Positions 1 through 7,359 of a stretch of 14,939 bases of DNA are shown here, piece by piece. Both the position numbers and the translations under genes were made by a program. Each line of letters starts with the position of its first letter. Positions within the stretch are counted from its first letter, which is position 1. The notes below the pieces were generated by a model that did no database searches, was not told the DNA's origin, and worked only from the letters and a program-made list of their open reading frames with translations. Source of the DNA: Bacillota bacterium (lineage in GTDB: Bacteria; Bacillota; Clostridia; Lachnospirales; Lachnospiraceae). Location: the NCBI GenBank assembly GCA_023419655.1, contig JAEZXP010000219.1, positions 1 to 14,939 of the forward strand, read 5' to 3'.

Positions 1-267
1 ATAGAGGACCAGGTATACCGTGCATATGGAATATTAAAGTATGCAAGACAGATTACCTCGGATGATGCCATGACACTTCTTTCCCAATTAAAGTTTGGAG
101 CGGACTGCGGACTGATAAAATTCGACAGGGAATTTAATATTCATCGAATGATGATGGGAGTACAGCCCGGAAGTTTGCAGTGGACCATCGGTAAAAATGT
201 GGGAAGTAATACAAGGGATAAGTCCAGAGCGGAGTATATAAGTCATGAATTACCGGTAATTGTATAA
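1..267 (+). CDS. mcsB: McsB protein arginine kinase, C-terminal part (5' truncated by window edge)
   Basis: Only the last 88 codons are present; frame 1 is open from the first base to a TAA at 265-267. McsB phosphorylates arginine on proteins, marking them for ClpC-ClpP degradation, and in Firmicutes it works with McsA and CtsR. The visible part has the typical end of the guanido-kinase-like fold (a RAYGILKYAR segment, then LLSQLKFGADCGLI and a VQPGSLQ stretch). At residues 72-77 of the fragment it shows RDKSRA, matching the RDxxRA phosphoarginine-binding motif known in McsB. clpC follows 110 bases downstream in the same direction, the usual ctsR-mcsA-mcsB-clpC order. The kinase active-site half lies outside the window, so catalytic competence cannot be judged. 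Confidence 0.9.
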   Translation: MEDQVYRAYGILKYARQITSDDAMTLLSQLKFGADCGLIKFDREFNIHRMMMGVQPGSLQWTIGKNVGSNTRDKSRAEYISHELPVIV

Positions 268-273
268 TATCCG

Positions 274-302
274 CGAATAAGCGAAATTCCCCTGCTTATT
301 CG
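274..302 (+). promoter_or_regulatory. Perfect 9-bp hairpin in the mcsB-clpC gap
   Basis: CGAATAAGC at 274-282 is the exact reverse complement of GCTTATTCG at 294-302, with an 11-base loop. It begins 7 bases after the mcsB stop and ends 75 bases before clpC. No T run follows, so it is not a normal intrinsic terminator. It could be an RNA-processing or stability element that separates mcsB and clpC transcript levels, or part of a regulatory site. The structure is seen; the role is inferred. Confidence 0.5.
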
Positions 303-377
303 TACTCAGTTATGAAATAGAAATAATAGAGAAGAAAAATACTGGCTTAGTATTATCAAGCTGGATAGGAGGAAAAG

Positions 378-2822
378 ATGAACGATAGATTTACAGAAAA
401 TGCGAAACAAGGAATCAATTTTGCCAGAGATGCAGCATTTCGATTAAACCATAATTATATTGGAACAGAGCACCTTCTGATGGGCTTAATGCAGGCAGAT
501 GGAGTTGCATCAAGAGTATTGCAGGAAAATGGCGTAACCATAGAGAAGATTTTGGAACTGGTCAACCAGCTCATCGCACCGAGCAACGGTGTTGAGATGA
601 TGGAGGGCGGAAGCTTTACGCCAAGGGCCAAGAGAATTTTAGACCAAAGTCAAAAGGAAGCTGCTAAGTTAAATGCACAGGAGACAGGTACGGAGCATAT
701 TCTGATAGCACTGCTTAGGGAGACAGATTGTATTGCTGTACGGCTTTTAAATACACTTGGAGTGAATATTCAGAAAGTATATATTGACCTTCTTGCAGCA
801 GCAGGAGTAGATGTCAGCGCAGCCAAGAACGAGTATGCCTCTGGTAAGAATAAAGCAAAGACAAAATCGGCTACCCCTACCCTGGACCAGTACAGCAGGG
901 ACCTCACAGAATATGCCAGAGAAGGTAAGCTGGACCCTGTAATTGGCAGGGAGATGGAAATTCAAAGAGTTATTCAGATATTAAGCAGAAGGACAAAAAA
1001 TAATCCCTGTCTGGTAGGTGAGCCGGGAGTAGGTAAGACCGCCATTGCCGAAGGACTTGCACTTAAAATTATGGAGGGAAATATTCCTGACACGATTAAG
1101 GACAAAAGAGTTGTCACCCTGGATTTATCCGGCATGGTTGCCGGTTCCAAATACCGTGGTGAATTTGAAGAAAGAATTAAAAAGGTAATCAGTGAGGTAA
1201 TCAGTGATGGAAGCGTACTTCTGTTCATCGATGAGCTTCATACGATTATTGGTGCCGGCGGAGCAGAGGGGGCAATTGATGCCTCGAATATCCTGAAGCC
1301 GTCTCTTGCAAGAGGTGAGTTTCAGATAATCGGTGCGACCACAAGGGAAGAATATCGCAAATACATTGAAAAGGATGCTGCTCTGGAGAGAAGATTTCAG
1401 CCTGTGGTTGTAGAAGAGCCTTCTGAGGATGAGGCCATCCAGATTATGTTCGGCCTTCGTGACAAGTATGAAGCACACCATAAGGTGAGAATTACGGATT
1501 CTGCACTGGTAGCAGCGGTGAAGCTGTCCGGCCGTTATATCAATGACCGCTACCTTCCGGACAAAGCAATTGACCTGATGGATGAAGCCGCCTCCAAGGT
1601 ACGCCTGAGCACCTATACCTCCTCACCGGTGATAAAGGAGATGGAGAAGGAGATAGTAAAGCTGGAGGAAGAAAAGGAAAAGGCTATAAAGGAAGAGGCT
1701 TATGAAAAAGCCGGCGAAATCAAAAAGAAGCAGGAAGCTCTTAAAGAAGAACTTGATAAGCAAAAGCTTGTCGAAGAAAAGAAAAGGACAGAGGACCAGC
1801 TTGTTGTAAGCGAGGCTGAAATAGCTGATATTGTATCCAGCTGGACGAAGATACCGGTAAGAAAGCTTGAGGAAGAGGAATCACAGAGACTTCAGAATCT
1901 TGAGAATATACTTCATGAAAGGGTTATCGGTCAGGAGGAAGCGGTAACAGCTGTTGCGAAAGCAATCAGAAGAGGCAGGGTAGGATTAAAGGACCCCAAT
2001 CGTCCGATTGGCTCGTTCTTGTTCCTGGGACCGACCGGTGTAGGAAAGACAGAACTTTCGAAGGCATTATCAGAGGCTATGTTTGGTACTGAGAATGCGA
2101 TTATACGTGTTGATATGTCGGAGTATATGGAGAAACACAGTGTAAGTAAGCTGATTGGTTCCCCTCCGGGTTATGTAGGATATGATGAGGGCGGTCAATT
2201 AAGTGAAAAGGTAAGACAGAATCCTTATTCGGTAATCTTATTTGACGAGGTAGAAAAAGCACATCCGGATGTATTCAATATCCTTCTTCAGGTATTGGAT
2301 GACGGACATATTACAGATGCCCAGGGAAGAAGAGTAAGCTTTAAGAATACCATTATTATCATGACCTCCAATGCGGGAGCTCAGAATATTATCTCACCGA
2401 AGCGCCTTGGATTTACTTCTGTTGTGGATGAGAAGGAAGATTACAAGAAGATGAAGGAAGGTGTCATGGATGAGGTTAAGAGGATTTTCAGACCGGAATT
2501 TATTAACCGTATCGATGAAATCATCGTATTCCATTCTCTGACCAGAGACAACATAAAGCAAATTGTCGGCATCATGGTTCAGAATATAGCAAAGAGAAGT
2601 AAAGCGCAGATGAATATTTCCTTGGAAGCTTCACCGGAGGTGCTGGAGCATCTTGCAGAAGTGGGATATGACGATAAATTCGGAGCCAGACCTTTAAGAA
2701 GAGCGATTCAGACCAATGTCGAAGATAAGCTGGCAGAAGGAATCCTGGCAGGGACAATCAAAGAGGGTGATACGGTAAATATTGATTATTTGGACAATGA
2801 AGTGGTATTAAAATCCATTTAG
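378..2822 (+). CDS. clpC: ATP-dependent Clp protease ATP-binding subunit ClpC
   Basis: AAA+ unfoldase that recognises substrates (with McsB or other adaptors), threads them through its pore and delivers them to ClpP; cytoplasmic. The 814 residues are full length for the family. In order: double Clp N-domain (about 1-145); first AAA module with Walker A GEPGVGKT (214-221), Walker B LLFIDE (281-286) and pore loop KYRG (258-261); a charged UVR/coiled-coil middle domain (about 420-470), typical of ClpC rather than ClpA or ClpB; second AAA module with Walker A GPTGVGKT (551-558), Walker B VILFDE (619-624) and pore loop GYVG (598-601). An LGF tripeptide (677-679) sits where ClpC carries its ClpP-docking loop. 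The start follows an ideal AGGAGG (367-372) with a 5-base spacer. No own promoter was recognised, so it is probably co-transcribed with mcsB. Confidence 0.98.
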   Translation: MNDRFTENAKQGINFARDAAFRLNHNYIGTEHLLMGLMQADGVASRVLQENGVTIEKILELVNQLIAPSNGVEMMEGGSFTPRAKRILDQSQKEAAKLNAQETGTEHILIALLRETDCIAVRLLNTLGVNIQKVYIDLLAAAGVDVSAAKNEYASGKNKAKTKSATPTLDQYSRDLTEYAREGKLDPVIGREMEIQRVIQILSRRTKNNPCLVGEPGVGKTAIAEGLALKIMEGNIPDTIKDKRVVTLDLSGMVAGSKYRGEFEERIKKVISEVISDGSVLLFIDELHTIIGAGGAEGAIDASNILKPSLARGEFQIIGATTREEYRKYIEKDAALERRFQPVVVEEPSEDEAIQIMFGLRDKYEAHHKVRITDSALVAAVKLSGRYINDRYLPDKAIDLMDEAASKVRLSTYTSSPVIKEMEKEIVKLEEEKEKAIKEEAYEKAGEIKKKQEALKEELDKQKLVEEKKRTEDQLVVSEAEIADIVSSWTKIPVRKLEEEESQRLQNLENILHERVIGQEEAVTAVAKAIRRGRVGLKDPNRPIGSFLFLGPTGVGKTELSKALSEAMFGTENAIIRVDMSEYMEKHSVSKLIGSPPGYVGYDEGGQLSEKVRQNPYSVILFDEVEKAHPDVFNILLQVLDDGHITDAQGRRVSFKNTIIIMTSNAGAQNIISPKRLGFTSVVDEKEDYKKMKEGVMDEVKRIFRPEFINRIDEIIVFHSLTRDNIKQIVGIMVQNIAKRSKAQMNISLEASPEVLEHLAEVGYDDKFGARPLRRAIQTNVEDKLAEGILAGTIKEGDTVNIDYLDNEVVLKSI

Positions 2823-2931
2823 TAAAAACAAGCTATAACTAAAGTTCTATATAATATTCGTCATCACTGGTGGAAATTGCGGTAGTTATATTTTATAATA
2901 ATATTATACTGTTCCATACCAATACAATTAG

Positions 2932-3032
2932 GGAGGATAAGTCCTCCGCTATAGTTTGTTTAAAATTGAAGATAATTAGGAGGATAAGTCCTCCGCTATA
3001 TGCTGTTAAAAATTGAAGATAATATAGGAGGA
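2932..3032 (+). repeat. Tandem hairpin/Shine-Dalgarno leader repeat upstream of the small protein gene
   Basis: Two near-identical units of 47 and 48 bases (2932-2978 and 2979-3026) each begin with the palindrome GGAGGATAAGTCCTCC (6-bp stem, TAAG loop; 2932-2947 and 2979-2994). Each continues with GCTATA, a variable patch, and an AAAATTGAAGATAAT tract. A third, partial unit begins at 3027 with GGAGGA only and is the ribosome binding site of the gene at 3040 (7-base spacer). The right arms TCCTCC are complementary to the working Shine-Dalgarno, so alternative pairing could hide it. The same design recurs at 10988-11041. The rest of the 2823-3039 gap is AT-rich with weak long-range inverted repeats (2834-2841 with 2883-2890); no convincing clpC terminator or promoter was found. 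Confidence 0.85.
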
Positions 3033-3039
3033 CTATGTA

Positions 3040-3453
3040 ATGGCTGTTATTCAAGAGTTAATACGCAAGGAAAATGATGGGACACTTAGTTTCGGTAATT
3101 ATAAGCTGGATGCAAAATCCAAGTTATCTGACTTTGAGCATGAGGGAGATTTATACAAGGTAAAGACGTATCGAAAGATAACAAAGTTAGAGAAAAACGG
3201 TATGTTCATCTATGAATCCGTACCGGGAACAGCTGTATTTCATTTGAATCAGAAGGAAAATGAAGTTTGCTTTCAAGTAACAGGAGAGGACACAGCTCAG
3301 ATTACACTTGAATTGGAAGCGGAAAAAGAATATGAGATTTACAAGAATGATTCCTTCCTGGGAAAAATGAGAACAAATCTGGGTGGAAAGCTTATATTCA
3401 GCCTGGAATTAGGGGAAGATGAATGTGATTTTATAAAGGTGGTTAAGCTCTGA
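3040..3453 (+). CDS. Small conserved protein of unknown function between clpC and radA
   Basis: 137 residues, acidic and soluble, with no signal peptide or membrane segment. The alternating hydrophobic pattern, rich in K, E, V, I and L, suggests mostly beta-strands, with a C-terminal stretch (about 88-137) that reads like a small beta-sandwich (ITLELEAEKEYEIYKNDSF, then GKMRTNLGGKLIFSLEL). No catalytic motif is recognisable. From memory, similar short proteins in Lachnospiraceae genomes sometimes carry the name 'endosialidase'; nothing visible here supports a sialidase, so that name is not used. The start is set by GGAGGA at 3027-3032. The stop lies one base before the radA start, so translation of the two is probably coupled. 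The leader holds an unusual tandem hairpin repeat. Confidence 0.85.
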   Translation: MAVIQELIRKENDGTLSFGNYKLDAKSKLSDFEHEGDLYKVKTYRKITKLEKNGMFIYESVPGTAVFHLNQKENEVCFQVTGEDTAQITLELEAEKEYEIYKNDSFLGKMRTNLGGKLIFSLELGEDECDFIKVVKL

Positions 3454-3454
3454 T

Positions 3455-4825
3455 ATGGCTAAAGCAAAGACCGTATTTTTCTGTAAAGAGTGTGGATACG
3501 AATCCTCAAAATGGCTGGGACAATGTCCAGGCTGCAAAGAATGGGATGCCTTTGTAGAGGAGCCCGTTATTAAAAAGAGCACCTCCGTATCCGGATATAA
3601 AGATATAAAGGAACCGGTATTATTGTCAGGAGTAAAGTCGGAGACAGAAATCAGGTTAAGCTCAGGAATTAAAGAGCTTGACCGGGTACTTGGCGGAGGA
3701 ATTGTACCGGGCAGCCTGGTTCTTGTGGGAGGAGACCCTGGAATCGGAAAGTCCACTCTGCTTTTGCAAACATGCAGAGAAATTGTTAATCAGGGAAAAA
3801 AGGTTATCTATATATCGGGTGAAGAATCCAAGGAACAGATTAAAATGAGAGCAGAAAGGCTCGGCGCATTTAGCGGCGAGCTTCTGTTGCTTTGTGAAAC
3901 GAATCTGGATTTGATAGAGGATGTGGTGAATAAGCATAAGCCCGATATCATCATTATTGATTCCATCCAGACGATTTACAAGGAGGATATCAGTTCTGCA
4001 CCGGGAAGCGTCGGACAGGTCAGGGAAGCAACAGGAACCTTGATGAGAATGGCTAAGAATACAGGGATTACGATATTTATTATTGGCCATGTAACCAAGG
4101 AAGGAATGGTGGCGGGTCCCAGGGTATTGGAGCATATGGTGGATACGGTGTTGTATTTTGAAGGGGATAATTACGCATCCTACAGGGTTCTTAGGGCAGT
4201 AAAAAACCGTTTTGGCTCTACCAACGAAATCGGAGTCTTTGAGATGCAGAATGCGGGCCTTGTAGAGATATTAAATCCTTCGGAGTATATGCTCAACGGC
4301 CGCCCGGAGGGAGAGCCGGGCTCGGTTGTATCTTCATCGATAGAAGGCACCCGGCCGATTTTGGTGGAGGTACAGGCTTTAATCAGCCGGACAAGCTTCA
4401 ATATGCCAAGAAGAACGGCTGCGGGAACAGATTATAACAGAGTAAACCTGCTGATGGCCGTGCTGGAAAAGCGTCTCGGAATACAGTTAGGTGACTGTGA
4501 CGCCTATGTAAATGTGGCGGGTGGTATGAGGATTACCGAGCCGGCGCTGGATTTGGCAATTGTAACGGCGATATTGTCAAGCTTTCGCAATATCACAATT
4601 AACAGCAATACGATTTTATTTGGAGAGGTAGGCCTTACCGGAGAAATCCGCGCCGTCAACATGGCAGAGCAAAGGGTTGCAGAGGCTTCTAAGATGGGAT
4701 TTGAGGTATGTATCCTCCCGCAGGCCAATAAGGGGAAATTAAAAGAGCCGGCAGGAATGAAGCTTATAGGGGTAAAAAATATCGGAGAAGTCATGGAATA
4801 CATAAGGGAAAACAGACAGAGTTAA
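3455..4825 (+). CDS. radA: DNA repair protein RadA
   Basis: RadA (Sms) is a RecA-related hexameric DNA motor that promotes branch migration and processing of recombination intermediates. The 456 residues are the normal length. An N-terminal zinc finger has C10, C13, C24 and C27. The RecA-like ATPase core has Walker A GDPGIGKST (93-101) and a Walker B strand ending at D169 (IIIIDS, 165-170), followed by the RadA-specific KNRFG motif at 250-254. The C-terminal third (about 280-450) is the Lon-protease-like domain, including NVAGGMRITEPALDLAIV and a GEVGLTGEIR segment. The ATG is one base after the upstream stop; its only Shine-Dalgarno candidate, AGGTGG at 3437-3442, is rather distant (12 bases), consistent with translational coupling. 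The gene lies in a + strand cluster with the two downstream enzymes. Confidence 0.97.
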   Translation: MAKAKTVFFCKECGYESSKWLGQCPGCKEWDAFVEEPVIKKSTSVSGYKDIKEPVLLSGVKSETEIRLSSGIKELDRVLGGGIVPGSLVLVGGDPGIGKSTLLLQTCREIVNQGKKVIYISGEESKEQIKMRAERLGAFSGELLLLCETNLDLIEDVVNKHKPDIIIIDSIQTIYKEDISSAPGSVGQVREATGTLMRMAKNTGITIFIIGHVTKEGMVAGPRVLEHMVDTVLYFEGDNYASYRVLRAVKNRFGSTNEIGVFEMQNAGLVEILNPSEYMLNGRPEGEPGSVVSSSIEGTRPILVEVQALISRTSFNMPRRTAAGTDYNRVNLLMAVLEKRLGIQLGDCDAYVNVAGGMRITEPALDLAIVTAILSSFRNITINSNTILFGEVGLTGEIRAVNMAEQRVAEASKMGFEVCILPQANKGKLKEPAGMKLIGVKNIGEVMEYIRENRQS

Positions 4826-4838
4826 ACGGGAGAAAGTT

Positions 4839-5432
4839 ATGAATGAAAGAGAGATTGCAGCCTGCTACAGGCAGGTAATTGATAAAATAGATGAGTTACT
4901 GAATAATGACAGTTCCTGTATTATAGCGATAGATGGAATGTGCGGCAGCGGAAAAAGCTACCTGGCTGATTTGTTGGTTCAGACCTATGAATGCAATGTG
5001 TTTCATATGGATGATTATTTTCTTCCTTTGGATATGAGAACAGAGGAACGGCTGGCACAGCCCGGGGGAAATGTACATTACGAAAGGTTTAAGGAGGAAG
5101 TGCTGGACCCTGTTATGGAGAACAGGACAGTTCTATACAGGCCATATATATGCGGAGAATGGAAGTTTGGCGAGTCCATAACAGTAAAGCCAAAGAAGCT
5201 TAATATTATTGAGGGCTCTTACTGCATGCATCCGGTTTTAAACAAAGCCTATGATTTCAAAATCTTCATGGAAGCAGAGGAGAAGGAGCAGCTGAAAAGA
5301 ATCCTGCAAAGAAACGGTGAGGATAAGCTGCAGCAGTTTATTAACCGGTGGATTCCTCTGGAGAATATGTATTTTAATGCGCTTAAAATCAGAGACGTAT
5401 GCGATGTGATAATCGATACGACTGGGTTATAG
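4839..5432 (+). CDS. Uridine kinase-like P-loop NTPase
   Basis: 197 residues of the uridine kinase/phosphoribulokinase-like P-loop family. Seen: a beta-strand plus Walker A (IIAIDG then GMCGSGKS, 33-40), an HMDDYF motif at 56-61 in the position of the substrate/Mg-binding aspartates of uridine kinase, a YRPY segment at 100-103, and an IIEGSYCMHP stretch (123-132) equivalent to the Walker B-like IVEG region. Such proteins phosphorylate nucleosides or other small hydroxyl substrates with ATP or GTP; the substrate cannot be read from the sequence. The protein is shorter than, and divergent from, canonical Udk, so no symbol is given. A GGGAGA Shine-Dalgarno (4828-4833) lies 5 bases before the ATG, 13 bases after the radA stop, so it is probably in the same operon. 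Confidence 0.85.
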   Translation: MNEREIAACYRQVIDKIDELLNNDSSCIIAIDGMCGSGKSYLADLLVQTYECNVFHMDDYFLPLDMRTEERLAQPGGNVHYERFKEEVLDPVMENRTVLYRPYICGEWKFGESITVKPKKLNIIEGSYCMHPVLNKAYDFKIFMEAEEKEQLKRILQRNGEDKLQQFINRWIPLENMYFNALKIRDVCDVIIDTTGL

Positions 5433-5491
5433 ATTGACAGATAAAAGCAATCGTATGCCGTATGAATAAGAGGAAAGGGAGAAGCGTTATC

Positions 5492-6481
5492 ATGAATAAT
5501 ATTATAGCGATACCGATGGGCGACCCGGCAGGGATTGGCCCTGAGATAGTTGTAAAGGCTCTGAATAACAAAGAAATATACGAATGCTGCCGGCCTGTAG
5601 TCATTGGCAATAAAGACGTAATTGAAAAAGTACTTGCGCTGACGAACATCCCCTTGGAGATAAATCTTATTAACGATATAAAGGATGGATACTACAGCCA
5701 TGGAACGGTTGATTTGATATCCCTTAATAATATAGATATAAATACTTTGGAATACGGAAAGGTACAGGCGCAGTGCGGAATCGCATCATATGAGTATATC
5801 AAAACATCCATAGAGCTGGCAATGGATAAGAAAGCAATTGCCATAGCTACCACCCCGATAAATAAAGAGGCCTTGAAGATGGGCAATGTCCCCTATATCG
5901 GACATACGGAGATGCTGGAGAAGCTCACCGGCACAAAGGACCCGCTGACTATGTTCGAAGTAAGAAATATGCGGGTTTTCTTTCTCACAAGACATGTATC
6001 CCTGCATGATGCCATAAAGCTGATAACAAAGGAAAGGGTATATGATTATCTGATACGCTGTGATAAAGCCCTTAGAAGGCTTGGAGTAAAAGAGCGGACA
6101 ATTGCGGTAGCGGGCTTAAATCCCCATTCAGGAGACGGGGGATTATTCGGTATGGAAGAGATAAATGAAATCGCACCGGGTATTGAGATGGCCGTAAAAG
6201 ACGGAATAAAGGCAGTAGGGCCGATTCCGGCAGATTCTGTATTTCATCATGCATTAAACGGGCATTATGGAGCCGTCTTATCCTTGTATCATGACCAGGG
6301 GCATATCGCCGCAAAAATGGTTGACTTTGAAAGAACCATCGCCATAACGAACGGACTTCCTTTTTTACGAACCTCCGTTGACCATGGAACAGCCTTTGAT
6401 ATAGCCTGGAAAGGATTAGCCAACAGCACCAGCCTGGAAGAGAGCATAAAGCTCGCCGCAAAATACAGCCGGGAGTTATAA
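5492..6481 (+). CDS. pdxA: PdxA-family dehydrogenase (4-hydroxythreonine-4-phosphate dehydrogenase-like)
   Basis: NAD-dependent, metal-requiring dehydrogenase. Classical PdxA oxidises 4-phosphohydroxy-L-threonine in vitamin B6 synthesis; the related PdxA2 group oxidises 4-phosphorylated four-carbon sugar acids. From the chosen start the protein has 329 residues, the normal length. Seen: MGDPAGIGPE (9-18), GHTEM (137-141), and candidate metal ligands H168 (TRHVSLHDA), H212 (NPHSGDGG) and H267 (YHDQGH), which align with H166, H211 and H266 of the E. coli enzyme. An in-frame ATG 30 bases upstream (5462) has no Shine-Dalgarno; the ATG at 5492 is preceded by AAAGGGAG at suitable distance and begins right at the conserved core. 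No other B6 gene is nearby, so PdxA versus PdxA2 is undecided. The stop overlaps the end of the convergent CPBP gene. Confidence 0.88.
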   Translation: MNNIIAIPMGDPAGIGPEIVVKALNNKEIYECCRPVVIGNKDVIEKVLALTNIPLEINLINDIKDGYYSHGTVDLISLNNIDINTLEYGKVQAQCGIASYEYIKTSIELAMDKKAIAIATTPINKEALKMGNVPYIGHTEMLEKLTGTKDPLTMFEVRNMRVFFLTRHVSLHDAIKLITKERVYDYLIRCDKALRRLGVKERTIAVAGLNPHSGDGGLFGMEEINEIAPGIEMAVKDGIKAVGPIPADSVFHHALNGHYGAVLSLYHDQGHIAAKMVDFERTIAITNGLPFLRTSVDHGTAFDIAWKGLANSTSLEESIKLAAKYSREL

Positions 6482-7138
6482 AATTGATACAAACAATGTA
6501 ATAAGTGCATTGTGAATTCCATGTGCAATTATGAGTGATAATATAGAGCAATGCCTGATTTTCTCTCTGCATAAGCAAAAGAAAATCCCTAACAAAGTAG
6601 TTGAGAATAGCTGAATAAAATTTCCTATGAAAATATGTGAGATACCAAATATCAGAGATGATAGAGTGATGGCAAACCATTTCGAATTTTTTATATCTAA
6701 AAGTAGCTTAAAGATAAAGCCCCTAAAAAAGAATTCTTCTACCAGAGCTACACCTAAAATCATATACACAAACTCGTAACAAAACTGCCATACTTGTGTA
6801 TAAGAACGAGAACCTACCATGTCTTTATATCCTGATAAGATTGGTACGATTGTAAATACAAAGGACATTGCGATACCTAAAATAACGCCGGTTAAAACCT
6901 GAATATGTAAGTTTGCTTTTGAAAACCCAATGTCTGATAAGGTTATCTTGGATAGATGCATAAAAATAACCGGAACAATCAGTAATGTCCATTGAAGAAC
7001 AATCATAAGTACTGCCCTTACAGCGAGGGGCAAAGACATTAAAATGTTTTGCTGAAATTGTACCATCCCGAACAGCACACAAAATTCAAGCAAAACTGCA
7101 AAGATTAATGCACCAATTCTTTTTATTCCCATATTCAT
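6476..7138 (-). CDS. CPBP (CAAX protease/bacteriocin-processing) family intramembrane metalloprotease
   Basis: 220 residues, strongly hydrophobic, with about six to seven membrane segments (for example 9-27, 37-60, 80-101, 117-137, 155-175, 177-190, 197-218). The three family motifs are intact: EEFFFR (EExxxR, 134-139), FGISH (FxxxH, 164-168) and HGIHN (HxxxN, 206-210), which together form the metal site of the Rce1-like fold. Substrates of the bacterial members are mostly unknown; known roles include bacteriocin self-immunity and processing of membrane-anchored peptides. AGGTGG (7143-7148) lies 4 bases before this ATG and 10 bases before a second in-frame ATG (7132), so the true start may be two codons later. 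It sits immediately downstream of the tRNA-Trp terminator with no room for its own promoter in between. Its 3' end overlaps the end of pdxA by six bases. Confidence 0.9.
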   Translation of the reverse strand: MNMGIKRIGALIFAVLLEFCVLFGMVQFQQNILMSLPLAVRAVLMIVLQWTLLIVPVIFMHLSKITLSDIGFSKANLHIQVLTGVILGIAMSFVFTIVPILSGYKDMVGSRSYTQVWQFCYEFVYMILGVALVEEFFFRGFIFKLLLDIKNSKWFAITLSSLIFGISHIFIGNFIQLFSTTLLGIFFCLCREKIRHCSILSLIIAHGIHNALITLFVSIL

Positions 7139-7151
7139 TGAACCACCTTAT

Positions 7152-7197
7152 AAAAAAGACTCGGAAGAGCCAATTTTACTGGACCTTCGAGTCTTTT
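7152..7197 (-). terminator. Intrinsic terminator after tRNA-Trp
   Basis: On the - strand AAAAGACTCG (7197-7188) pairs perfectly with CGAGTCTTTT (7163-7154), and the transcript ends in a run of six T (7157-7152). The 24-base apical part can itself pair partly (AAG with CTT, CCA with TGG). It begins 16 bases beyond the 3' end of tRNA-Trp and ends just before the Shine-Dalgarno of the CPBP protease gene, so it separates the two. Read-through would be a simple way to express the protease. Confidence 0.8.
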
Positions 7198-7213
7198 CCT
7201 GCTTTTTTCTTTA

Positions 7214-7286
7214 CAGGGGCAGTAGGATTCGAACCCACGACCTGCGGTTTTGGAGACCGTTATTCTACCAGCTGAACTATACCCCT
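7214..7286 (-). tRNA. trnW: tRNA-Trp (anticodon CCA)
   Basis: A 73-nt cloverleaf on the - strand. The acceptor stem AGGGGTA pairs with TGCCCCT, with G as discriminator base, as usual for Trp. The anticodon loop is CTCCAAA, giving anticodon CCA. The T arm is GTGGG-TTCGAAT-CCTAC and the D arm contains the expected GG. One weak pair (A-C at 27-43) sits at the top of the anticodon stem. The 3' CCA tail is not encoded; the next bases are TAAAG, so it must be added after transcription. A promoter lies just upstream and an intrinsic terminator just downstream, so it is a single-tRNA transcription unit unless read-through occurs. Confidence 0.97.
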
Positions 7287-7303
7287 ATTTTCGCTGCCTA
7301 TTT

Positions 7304-7332
7304 ATACTACTATGAATTGTCGTAATTGTCAA
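7304..7332 (-). promoter_or_regulatory. Probable promoter of tRNA-Trp
   Basis: On the - strand there is a perfect TTGACA -35 box (7332-7327), a 17-base spacer and TAGTAT as -10 (7309-7304). A TATAAA at 7306-7301 is an alternative -10 with a longer, 20-base spacer. Predicted transcription would start about 10 bases before the mature tRNA 5' end. Confidence 0.7.
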
Positions 7333-7359
7333 TATTAAATACCAAACTTTCTATATGTT

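Noticed and set aside
2834..2908. Inverted repeats after clpC (2834-2841 with 2883-2890; 2850-2858 with 2900-2908) as a clpC terminator
   Set aside because: Stems are almost pure A-T with loops of about 40 bases, and the two pairings exclude each other; in AT-rich spacer this is expected by chance.
2932..3032. CRISPR array as an explanation of the leader repeats
   Set aside because: Only two full units, no unique spacers of constant length, and the repeats merge into the ribosome binding site; no cas genes are present.
3000..3077. Short upstream frame (ATG at 3000) overlapping the start of the gene at 3040
   Set aside because: The nearest Shine-Dalgarno is 15 bases away and inside a hairpin, and the first repeat unit lacks the ATG; a leader peptide cannot be supported, though the copy does share GCTGTTA with the true gene start.
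3662..4135. 157-codon open frame on the - strand inside radA
   Set aside because: Antisense to the conserved RadA ATPase core; no motif and an atypical composition, so a shadow frame.
5434..5470. TTGACA after the kinase-like gene as a possible separate pdxA promoter
   Set aside because: No acceptable -10 box lies 16-18 bases downstream; the best TATGAA is 21 bases away.
6072..6680. 202-codon open frame on the - strand opposite pdxA
   Set aside because: It lies antisense to well-supported PdxA and CPBP coding sequence, is rich in C, H, R and Y with no family motif, and has no ribosome binding site.
7152..7286. T-box riboswitch controlling the CPBP protease gene
   Set aside because: The structured RNA upstream is a complete tRNA-Trp with its own promoter and terminator; the T-box core sequence is absent.
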